From Rikenellaceae bacterium (GTDB lineage: Bacteria; Bacteroidota; Bacteroidia; Bacteroidales; Rikenellaceae): 5,382 nucleotides of DNA. The notes beneath the pieces were generated by a model. That model was not told the DNA's origin. It saw nothing but the letters and a program-made list of their open reading frames with translations, and did not search any database. The stretch spans positions 1 through 5,382 of the forward strand of contig JAJBVQ010000095.1 of assembly GCA_020859745.1 (NCBI GenBank), given 5' to 3'. Made by a program: the position numbers and the translations under genes. This document shows, piece after piece, positions 1 through 4,806 of this stretch; position 1 is the first letter of the stretch, and the number at the start of each line of letters is the position of its first letter.

Positions 1-10
1 CTTTACGGGG

Positions 11-724
11 ATGCTTACCAAAGCGGATATAAAACGGATACGGTCGCTGGGCGACAAGGCGGGACGCACAGCGCTCGGACTTTTCGTTGCGGAGGGCGAA
101 AAGCTGGCGGGCGAATTGCTGGCTTCGGATTTCCGGGTGCGGGAGGTGTATCGGGTGGGGGAAAATGTGTCGGCGGCGGAGATGGCGCGCATTTCGTTCC
201 TGCGCACGCCAACGCCGGTGCTGGCGGTGGCGGAGATCCCGTCGTTCCGAACGGTGACGGTGCCGGAAGGGCTGTGTCTGGCGCTGGACGATGTGCAGGA
301 TCCGGGCAACGTGGGGACGATCATCCGGCTGGCGGACTGGTTCGGGGTGCGGGACATTTATTGTTCGCCGGGAACGGCGGACTGCTGGAGCCCGAAGGTG
401 GTGCAGGCGACGATGGGGGCGATCTTACGGGTGAGGGTGCATTACGGGCCTTTGGAAGAGCTTCTCTCCGGGGCTTCCGCGGCGGGGATTCCGGTCTACG
501 GGACGTTCCTGGAGGGGGACGATATATATAGGTGCAGTCTGCGGCCTGACGAGGGGATTATTGTGATGGGCAACGAGGGAAAGGGGATTTCTCCGTCGGT
601 GGCGGGACTGGTGTCGCACAAGTTGTATATCCCGCCTTTCCCGCGGGGAATGGGGCCGACGTCGGAGTCGCTGAATGTCGCGACGGCGACGGCGATCACG
701 CTCTCGGAATTCCGCCGCCGGTAA
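11..724 (+). CDS. TrmH/SpoU-family RNA 2'-O-ribose methyltransferase
   Basis: A 237-residue SPOUT-class methyltransferase, expected to transfer a methyl group from S-adenosylmethionine to a ribose 2'-OH in rRNA or tRNA in the cytoplasm. The N-terminal part (about 1-85) has the small substrate-binding domain, with FVAEGEKLAGELL at 25-37 matching the usual F-V-x-E-G-x-K signature. The catalytic domain carries all three SpoU motifs: DVQDPGNVGTIIR at 94-106 (motif 1, with N100 and R106), VMGNEGKGIS at 185-194 (motif 2, E189) and SESLNVATA at 218-226 (motif 3, knot region). The stretch just before motif 3 (PPFPRGMGPT, 208-217) is longer and more Pro/Gly-rich than the IPxxG I would expect. The length is normal for single-module TrmH proteins. 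The ATG at 11 gives a complete N-terminal domain; only 10 bases lie upstream, so the promoter is outside the window. The exact RNA target (23S rRNA or a tRNA) cannot be told from sequence, so no gene symbol is given. Codon use is strongly G-ending. Confidence 0.93.
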   Translation: MLTKADIKRIRSLGDKAGRTALGLFVAEGEKLAGELLASDFRVREVYRVGENVSAAEMARISFLRTPTPVLAVAEIPSFRTVTVPEGLCLALDDVQDPGNVGTIIRLADWFGVRDIYCSPGTADCWSPKVVQATMGAILRVRVHYGPLEELLSGASAAGIPVYGTFLEGDDIYRCSLRPDEGIIVMGNEGKGISPSVAGLVSHKLYIPPFPRGMGPTSESLNVATATAITLSEFRRR

Positions 725-841
725 TTAATCGTCCGGTTTTCTCACTACCCGCAGAAAACTGTCCCTTTTACACTCGGTTTTCTCGCGCTACCTAGCCAAA
801 GTCCTCAAGCAACCTCTGGCCTCGGAACGCTGCTCGGTTGT

Positions 842-857
842 AAAAAGCGGCACCAAA
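842..857 (+). repeat. 16-base repeat module, copy 1
   Basis: AAAAAGCGGCACCAAA occurs here and again, identically and in the same orientation, at 3185-3200. In element 2 this module runs straight into the 40-base module, whereas here 71 bases (858-928) separate the two. The intervening segment includes GCAGTG/CACTGC (877-882 with 897-902), which could form a short stem. Confidence 0.85.
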
Positions 858-928
858 GCCGACGCTGCCAACGAATGCAGTGCAAACTTGCTTGAACACT
901 GCCGAGTGGCGAGGAGGAAACCGAAGGT

Positions 929-968
929 AAACTTTTGAGTCAGCTGCGCTACTCTTTAGTCTGCCGAA
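929..968 (+). repeat. 40-base repeat module, copy 1
   Basis: This stretch, beginning AAACTTTTGAGTCAGC and ending AGTCTGCCGAA, matches 3200-3239 at 39 of 40 positions in the same orientation (T here against C there in the CTC(T/C)TTAG part). Read on the reverse strand both copies would encode FGRL(K/R)SSAADSKV. That is a by-product of the repeat, since the flanking frames differ between the copies. Confidence 0.92.
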
Positions 969-995
969 GTCCTTATATTGTTGAGTACGGGGTGG

Positions 996-1063
996 GGCCG
1001 GAGCCAGCGAGGCCAAAACGAGCGAAGCGATGTTGCAGGCCTGCGCCGGGGGTGGCTCCGGCC
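996..1063. repeat. GC-rich inverted repeat inside element 1
   Basis: GGCCGGAGCCA at 996-1006 is the exact reverse complement of TGGCTCCGGCC at 1053-1063, a perfect 11-base-pair stem with a 46-base loop. The loop itself holds the perfect palindrome GCAGGCCTGC (1035-1044). In RNA this could fold into a stable branched structure. There is no clear T-run after it, so it is not obviously an intrinsic terminator. Confidence 0.75.
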
Positions 1064-1188
1064 TGCGCGGCTCGCTACGCTCGCCGCCGCAGCGGGTCGT
1101 CACAACCCGAAAAGACCCAATGGGGCCTCTTTTTTCAAAAAGCGGCAGTCCCATACGGGATAGAGATAAAACCGGACGATTGAATAGA

Positions 1189-2355
1189 TTAGCCGTTGGC
1201 CTGCATGACATTGAGTTTGACATCGTCCAGCGAGATCTCCTTGCCGCTCAGGATCAGCAGCCGTTCCACCGCATTGTGCAGCTCCCGGATATTTCCCGTC
1301 CACGGCATGCCGCACAGCGCCTCCACCGCTTCCGGCGTGATCGAGCTCAGCGGCTTGCCCTTGTCCGCGCAGATATTCTTGATGAAGTGCTCCACCAGCA
1401 GCGGAATATCCTCCCGCCTCTCCGCCAGGTTCGGCACATGGATAATGATCACGCTCAGCCGGTGGTACAAATCCTCGCGGAACGTCCCCTTGGCGATCTC
1501 CTCCTGCAAGTTCTTGTTCGTCGCCGCCAGCACCCGCGCATCCACGTCGATATCCTTGTCCGATCCCACCCGCGTGATCTTCCGTTCCTGCAAAGCCCTC
1601 AGCACCTTCGCCTGCGCCGCCAGGCTCATGTCCCCGATTTCGTCCAGGAAGATCGTCCCGCCGTCCGCCTGCTCGAATTTTCCCTTGCGCTGTTTGATCG
1701 CCGACGTGAAAGCCCCCTTCTCGTGGCCGAACAGCTCGCTCTCGATCAGCTCCGAAGGGATCGCCGCGCAGTTCACCTCCACGAACGGCTGGCTCGCCCG
1801 GTCGCTCTTCTCGTGCAGCCATCTCGCCACCAGCTCCTTACCCGTCCCGTTCGAACCCGTGATCAGCACCCGCGCGTCCGTTGCCGCCACCTTGTCGATC
1901 AGCATCTTGACCCGCTCGATGGCCGGCGACTCCCCCACGATCTCGGCCACCTTGTGCACCTTGCGCCTAAGCGTTTTGGTCTCCTTGACCAGCGATCCCC
2001 GCTCCAGCGCGTTCTTTACCGTCACCAGAATGCGGTTCATGTCGATCGGCTTCTCGATATAGTCGAAAGCTCCTTTTTTGATGCACTCCACCGCCGTGTC
2101 GATGCTCCCGTGTCCCGAGATCATCACCACCGTGGTGTCCGGATGCGTCTCGATCAGCTTGTCCAGCAGCTCCATCCCGTCCATCTCCGGCATTTTAATG
2201 TCCGAGATCACCAGGTCGAACGGCTCGGCGCCGATCATCTCATAACCCTGCACGCCGTTCTCGGCGGTCTTCACCGTGTGCCCCTCCATCTCCAACAGCT
2301 CCCCGATAATGTTGCGGATGCTCCGCTCGTCGTCTATAACAAGAATTTTGGCCAT
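1189..2355 (-). CDS. Sigma-54-activating response regulator lacking a DNA-binding domain
   Basis: A 388-residue NtrC-type protein. The receiver domain (about 1-118) has the acidic pocket D8-D9, phospho-acceptor D52 in SDIKMPEMDG, switch S80 and K102 in EKP. The AAA+ domain (about 138-365) has Walker A GSNGTGKE (167-174), ELFGHEKG then the sigma-54 contact loop GAFTSA (214-219, Ser where GAFTGA has Gly), Walker B GGTIFLDEIGD (232-242), FREDLYHRL (292-300) and sensor II WTGNIREL (352-359). After residue 365 only about 23 residues remain, ending VMQANG, so the C-terminal Fis-type helix-turn-helix of full NtrC proteins (usually about 450-470 residues) is absent. It should use ATP hydrolysis to open sigma-54 promoters after phosphorylation by an unlinked histidine kinase, perhaps acting from solution as HTH-less FlgR-type activators do. 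The stop lies about 6-10 bases from the end of repeat element 1. The start ATG at 2355 gives a canonical MAKILVIDDE N-terminus. Confidence 0.95.
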   Translation of the reverse strand: MAKILVIDDERSIRNIIGELLEMEGHTVKTAENGVQGYEMIGAEPFDLVISDIKMPEMDGMELLDKLIETHPDTTVVMISGHGSIDTAVECIKKGAFDYIEKPIDMNRILVTVKNALERGSLVKETKTLRRKVHKVAEIVGESPAIERVKMLIDKVAATDARVLITGSNGTGKELVARWLHEKSDRASQPFVEVNCAAIPSELIESELFGHEKGAFTSAIKQRKGKFEQADGGTIFLDEIGDMSLAAQAKVLRALQERKITRVGSDKDIDVDARVLAATNKNLQEEIAKGTFREDLYHRLSVIIIHVPNLAERREDIPLLVEHFIKNICADKGKPLSSITPEAVEALCGMPWTGNIRELHNAVERLLILSGKEISLDDVKLNVMQANG

Positions 2356-2381
2356 ATTGCGTCGATAATTTTTCCGGTTTC

Positions 2382-2389
2382 CAAAGTTA
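2382..2389 (-). promoter_or_regulatory. Putative -7 box for the response regulator
   Basis: On the reverse strand TAACTTTG fits the Bacteroidota -7 consensus TAnnTTTG exactly. It lies 26 bases upstream of the regulator's ATG, giving a leader of about 20 bases. I see no TTTG -33 box at the expected 19-21 base spacing, so support is from the -7 box and its position only. Confidence 0.45.
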
Positions 2390-2393
2390 GCAC

Positions 2394-2401
2394 TATATTT
2401 G
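2394..2401 (+). promoter_or_regulatory. Putative -7 box for the DUF4290 gene
   Basis: TATATTTG matches TAnnTTTG exactly and sits 77 bases upstream of the DUF4290 ATG, giving a leader of about 70 bases. A weak -33 candidate, TTTC at 2371-2374, has a 19-base spacer. The box is only 4 bases from the opposing box at 2382-2389, so the two promoters overlap back to back. Confidence 0.5.
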
Positions 2402-2478
2402 CTTTGTTTTCATTTTTGCCGGGAAATAAAGTTCGCAAAAATTCCCGCAAATCCGGTGCCAAATTCAAGATTCCAATT

Positions 2479-3138
2479 ATGAACCGAGATAAATCGAGAC
2501 TCCTGCTCTCCGAGTACGGGCGTAATGTGCAGACTATGGTCAGCTACCTGAAAACCATCGAGGACAGGGAGTTGCGCAACCGCCAGGCCGAGGTGGTGGT
2601 GGCGGTGATGGGCAATGTGAACCCGGCCCAGAAGGACAGCGAGGGATTTCAGCATATGCTCTGGGACCACCTGTTCATGATCGCCGATTTCGACCTCGAC
2701 GTGGATGCGCCGTACCCGAAGCCGACGCCGGACATGTTCGCGCCGCATCCGCACCCGGTGGCCTACTCGCAGCGGTATATCGCCCAGAAGCAGTACGGGG
2801 CCAACGTGAAGCGGATGATCGAGGAGTTGTCCGCCGAGCCGGAGGGGGAGCAGCGGGATACGGCGGCGGCCAATGTGGCGAAGTACATGAAGCAGAAGTC
2901 GTTCGAATACAACAAGGAGTTCCCGTCCAACGAGGTGGTGATCGCTGACATCCGGCAGATGTCGCACGGCACGATCGTGCTGGACGCGGACACGCTGGAC
3001 AACACGCGGATCGACACTTCCTCGGTGCCGGGCCGCTCGCAGAACGGCCGGGGCAAAAATAACCGCAATAACAATCCGGGCGGCAATACCAGTAGCTTCC
3101 AACAGAAAAAGTACACCAAACGCACTCCTTCCAAATAA
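2479..3138 (+). CDS. DUF4290 domain protein, function unknown
   Basis: A 219-residue protein I recognise as the DUF4290 family of Bacteroidota. Family-like features are LLLSEYGRNVQTMV (8-21), the TIEDRELRNRQ segment (26-36), an MGN motif (44-46) and LWDHLFMIADFDLDVDAPYP (61-80). About 1-165 is a soluble, mainly helical-looking domain with no signal peptide or membrane segment. Residues about 186-219 form a low-complexity Asn/Gly/Gln- and Lys/Arg-rich tail (for example NNRNNNPGGN at 194-203) that is probably disordered and could bind nucleic acid, though that is a guess. The frame stays open far upstream across the antisense strand of the response regulator, but the family N-terminus begins at this ATG, preceded by an AT-rich leader, so I place the start here. 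It is divergent from the response regulator and lies upstream of murA; I recall this gene order from other Bacteroidales. No biochemical role can be assigned. Confidence 0.9.
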   Translation: MNRDKSRLLLSEYGRNVQTMVSYLKTIEDRELRNRQAEVVVAVMGNVNPAQKDSEGFQHMLWDHLFMIADFDLDVDAPYPKPTPDMFAPHPHPVAYSQRYIAQKQYGANVKRMIEELSAEPEGEQRDTAAANVAKYMKQKSFEYNKEFPSNEVVIADIRQMSHGTIVLDADTLDNTRIDTSSVPGRSQNGRGKNNRNNNPGGNTSSFQQKKYTKRTPSK

Positions 3139-3188
3139 TCGTCCGGTTTATTACTACCAGCCGTATGGGACTGCGGCTTTTTGAAAAA
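3138..3188 (+). repeat. Inverted match to 1131-1180
   Basis: The first 51 bases of element 2 match the reverse complement of the last 50 bases of element 1 with only a few differences and one gap. The best block is 26 bases, from GTATGGGACTGC to GCTTTTTGAAAAA, with one mismatch. The response regulator and DUF4290 gene are therefore flanked by inverted copies about 2 kb apart. Confidence 0.85.
3159..3182 (+). terminator. Putative intrinsic terminator after the DUF4290 gene
   Basis: AGCCG (3159-3163) pairs with CGGCT (3174-3178) around a 10-base loop and leads into TTTTT (3178-3182), 20 bases beyond the DUF4290 stop. The stem is short (5 base pairs) but GC-rich. It lies within the part of the element shared in inverted form with element 1. 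Confidence 0.5.
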
Positions 3189-3199
3189 AGCGGCACCAA

Positions 3200-3239
3200 A
3201 AACTTTTGAGTCAGCTGCGCTACTCCTTAGTCTGCCGAA
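3200..3239 (+). repeat. 40-base repeat module, copy 2
   Basis: This is the second copy of the 929-968 module (39 of 40 identical). It follows directly on the 16-base module at 3185-3200, sharing one base with it. Confidence 0.92.
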
Positions 3240-3250
3240 AGGCTTAACCC

Positions 3251-3319
3251 TTTGGGGTGCGAAAAAAGGGGCCGCTTGATGTAACAATTACATGAGCGGC
3301 CCCTTTTCCGTACCCCAAA
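3251..3319. terminator. Long near-palindromic hairpin, probable bidirectional terminator
   Basis: Nested stems are visible: TTTGGGGT (3251-3258) with ACCCCAAA (3312-3319); AAAAGGGGCCGCT (3264-3276) with AGCGGCCCCTTTT (3295-3307), a perfect 13-base-pair stem; and ATGTAA (3279-3284) with TTACAT (3288-3293) around a CAA loop. The T-run in the right arm and the A-run in the left arm would give a U-rich 3' side on either strand, as in bidirectional intrinsic terminators. It would insulate murA from transcription of the DUF4290 gene. The folding is read from sequence; the termination role is inference. Confidence 0.75.
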
Positions 3320-3339
3320 ACTAAGGCTGTGATAGATTT

Positions 3340-3357
3340 AGGATGCGCAAGCATCCT
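3340..3357. repeat. Short perfect hairpin with a GCAA tetraloop
   Basis: AGGATGC (3340-3346) and GCATCCT (3351-3357) form a perfect 7-base-pair stem closed by GCAA, a GNRA-type loop that is unusually stable in RNA. No T-run follows closely, so it need not be a terminator. Confidence 0.7.
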
Positions 3358-3371
3358 TGAAAGTCTTTTTG

Positions 3372-3395
3372 GTTCTTTTTCTTCAGAAAAAGAAC
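3372..3395. repeat. Perfect AT-rich hairpin
   Basis: GTTCTTTTTC (3372-3381) and GAAAAAGAAC (3386-3395) are exact reverse complements around a TTCA loop. It is the third stem-loop in a row in element 2, about 40 bases before the murA promoter. Confidence 0.75.
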
Positions 3396-3434
3396 GGTAC
3401 CCTCAAATGGGGTAGAGATAAAACCGGAGGGTTA

Positions 3435-3466
3435 TTTGCAGGTTCGGGGCCTTATTTATATCTTTA
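3435..3466 (+). promoter_or_regulatory. Putative murA promoter (Bacteroidota type)
   Basis: TTTG (3435-3438) lies exactly 20 bases before TATCTTTA (3459-3466). This fits the Bacteroidota consensus TTTG, 19-21 bases, TAnnTTTG with one mismatch in the last base. Transcription would begin near 3473, leaving a leader of about 13 A-rich bases before the murA ATG with no Shine-Dalgarno sequence, as is usual in this phylum. The -33 box is in the extended right end of repeat element 2. Confidence 0.65.
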
Positions 3467-3485
3467 GGCAAACAAAAACCGAACC

Positions 3486-4805
3486 ATGGCTACATTCGAA
3501 GTGACCGGGGGATGCGCCCTCAGCGGCGAGATCACCCCCCAGGGGGCCAAGAACGAAGCGCTCCAGATCATATGCGCCACCCTGCTGACCCCCGAAAAAG
3601 TTACCATTCACAATATTCCCGAGATCATCGACGTCATGCAGCTCATCGGCCTGCTGGAGGCCATGGGCGTCACCGTCGAACGTTTGGGCCCCGGAAGCTA
3701 CTCGTTCCAGGCCAAAGACGTGGACCTCTGCTACCTGCAAACCGACGAATTCCGCAAAGCAGCCTCGCGGCTGCGCGGATCGGTAATGATCACCGGGCCG
3801 CTGCTGGCCCGGTACGGCCGCGCCTACATGCCCAAGCCGGGAGGGGATAAGATCGGACGTCGGAGGCTGGACACCCATTTCATCGGCTTCCAGAAATTGG
3901 GGGCGGAGTTCGATTTCGACACCGACCAAAAATTCTATACCGTACAGGCCCCGGGGCCGGATCATAAACTGCACGGTGCCTATATGCTGCTGGACGAGGC
4001 TTCGGTGACGGGGACGGCGAATATCGTGATGGCGGCGGTGCTGGCCGAGGGGACTACCACTATATATAATGCCGCGTGCGAACCCTATTTGCAGCAACTC
4101 TGCCGGATGCTGGTGCGCATGGGGGCCAATATCAGCGGCATCGCCTCCAACCGGCTGACCATCGAAGGGGTGGATTCCCTGGGCGGAACGGAGCACACGA
4201 TGCTGCCGGACATGATCGAGGTGGGCAGCTTTATCGGCATGGCGGCCATGACCCACTCCGAGATTACGATCAAGAACGTGTCGTATGATGACCTGGGAAT
4301 CATTCCGCAACAATTCGCGCGTATGGGAATACGCTTCGAGCAACGGGGGGACGATATCCATATCCCGAAACAGGATCATTACGAGATCGAGAGCTTTATC
4401 GACGGCTCGATCATGACTATCGCCGACGCGCCGTGGCCGGGGCTTACCCCCGACCTTTTGAGTGTGTTCCTTGTTGTGGCCACGCAGGCGAAGGGGTCTG
4501 TACTCATCCACCAGAAAATGTTCGAGAGCCGCCTTTTCTTCGTGGACAAGCTGATCGACATGGGGGCTCAGATCATCCTGTGCGACCCGCACCGGGCCAC
4601 GGTGATCGGCCACGACCACGCCATCCGGCTGAGGGGGACGACGATGACTTCATCGGACATCCGGGCCGGGGTGGCGCTGCTGATCGCGGCGATGAGCGCC
4701 CACGGCAAGAGCATCATCCAGAACATCGACCAGATCGACCGGGGGTACCAGAATATCGACGGGCGGCTCAATGCTTTGGGGGCTAAAATCACGCGGATCG
4801 ACTGA
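3486..4805 (+). CDS. murA: UDP-N-acetylglucosamine 1-carboxyvinyltransferase (MurA)
   Basis: A complete 439-residue MurA, the cytosolic enzyme that transfers enolpyruvate from phosphoenolpyruvate to UDP-GlcNAc, the first committed step of peptidoglycan synthesis. Visible landmarks are GAKNEALQ (20-27, with K22-N23 numbered as in E. coli), LRGSVMITGPLLARYG (96-111), the active-site loop KPGGDKIGRRRLDTH (117-131), DEASVTGTANIVMAAV (170-185), the catalytic-base region APWPGLTPD (315-323, D323 matching E. coli D305), DIRAGVALL (391-399) and IDRGY (417-421, R419 matching R397). The loop residue that is Cys115 in E. coli is Asp121 here, the form linked to fosfomycin insensitivity. The length is a little over the E. 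coli enzyme (419) and typical of Bacteroidales. The ATG at 3486 starts the expected MATFEVTGG N-terminus. It has its own putative promoter and is followed 1 base later by the trmN6-like gene, implying co-transcription. Confidence 0.98.
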   Translation: MATFEVTGGCALSGEITPQGAKNEALQIICATLLTPEKVTIHNIPEIIDVMQLIGLLEAMGVTVERLGPGSYSFQAKDVDLCYLQTDEFRKAASRLRGSVMITGPLLARYGRAYMPKPGGDKIGRRRLDTHFIGFQKLGAEFDFDTDQKFYTVQAPGPDHKLHGAYMLLDEASVTGTANIVMAAVLAEGTTTIYNAACEPYLQQLCRMLVRMGANISGIASNRLTIEGVDSLGGTEHTMLPDMIEVGSFIGMAAMTHSEITIKNVSYDDLGIIPQQFARMGIRFEQRGDDIHIPKQDHYEIESFIDGSIMTIADAPWPGLTPDLLSVFLVVATQAKGSVLIHQKMFESRLFFVDKLIDMGAQIILCDPHRATVIGHDHAIRLRGTTMTSSDIRAGVALLIAAMSAHGKSIIQNIDQIDRGYQNIDGRLNALGAKITRID

Positions 4806-4806
4806 T

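Larger units (their letters stand above)
725..1183. repeat. Non-coding repeat element 1, MITE-like, with terminal inverted repeats
   Basis: This is the gene-free interval between the convergent trmH-family gene and response regulator. It begins right after the methyltransferase stop with TTAATCGTCCGGTTTT (725-740) and ends with the inverse, whose reverse complement is TCAATCGTCCGGTTTT (1168-1183), a 15/16 match. Similarity continues inward as a gapped match (CTCACTACCC against ATCTCTATCCC). Inside are a 16-base module (842-857) and a 40-base module (929-968) that recur in element 2, and a GC-rich inverted-repeat segment (996-1063). No protein-like open frame is convincing: frames crossing it give low-complexity Arg/Pro/Ser-rich translations and carry into neighbouring genes. 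No transposase is visible, so if mobile it must be moved in trans. Calling it MITE-like is inference from the terminal repeats and the second copy in this window; it may equally be a REP-type or terminator-type family. Confidence 0.7.
3132..3438. repeat. Non-coding repeat element 2, MITE-like, with terminal inverted repeats
   Basis: This fills most of the 347-base gap between the DUF4290 gene and murA. The left end CAAATAATCGTCCGGTTT (3132-3149) is matched, inverted, by the right end (3421-3438), whose reverse complement is CAAATAACCCTCCGGTTT, 16 of 18 identical. The inner flanks also align with one gap (ATTACTACC against ATCTCTACC). The outer seven bases on the left include the DUF4290 stop codon, and those on the right include the murA -33 box, so the true boundaries may be 3139-3431. 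It shares the 16-base and 40-base modules with element 1 but is shorter, and instead carries three clear hairpins. I see no gene in it. The mobile-element reading is inference. Confidence 0.7.

Noticed and set aside
1105..1136. A weak stem (CCC-AAT-GGG) followed by a T-run, considered as a terminator for the trmH-family gene.
   Set aside because: The stem is only three base pairs without mismatches, too weak to call from sequence alone, and it is almost 400 bases from the gene's stop.
725..1188. A possible tRNA, structured riboswitch or CRISPR array in the gene-free interval.
   Set aside because: I found no tRNA cloverleaf arms or T-loop sequence, no known riboswitch core and no regularly spaced short repeats. 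The two main modules occur once each in this interval.
792..1223. A reverse-strand open frame of 143 codons spans element 1.
   Set aside because: It starts inside the response regulator's coding sequence and consists of repeat modules (KSSAADSKV and similar). The matching repeat in element 2 sits in a different larger frame, so it is repeat DNA rather than a gene.
1030..2478. A long forward-strand open frame runs in phase into the DUF4290 gene, which would make a 702-residue protein.
   Set aside because: It lies antisense to the well-supported response regulator, its translation is Arg/His/Leu-rich with no recognisable domain, and the DUF4290 family N-terminus starts at 2479. The open frame is a by-product of GC-rich codon bias.
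2763..3287. A reverse-strand open frame of 174 codons spans the DUF4290 gene and element 2.
   Set aside because: It is antisense to a recognised gene and its start is made of repeat modules. It has no domain signature.
3456..4619. A 387-codon open frame on the strand opposite murA.
   Set aside because: The forward strand encodes an unmistakable full-length MurA. The antisense translation is His/Arg/Gly-rich and matches no family I know.
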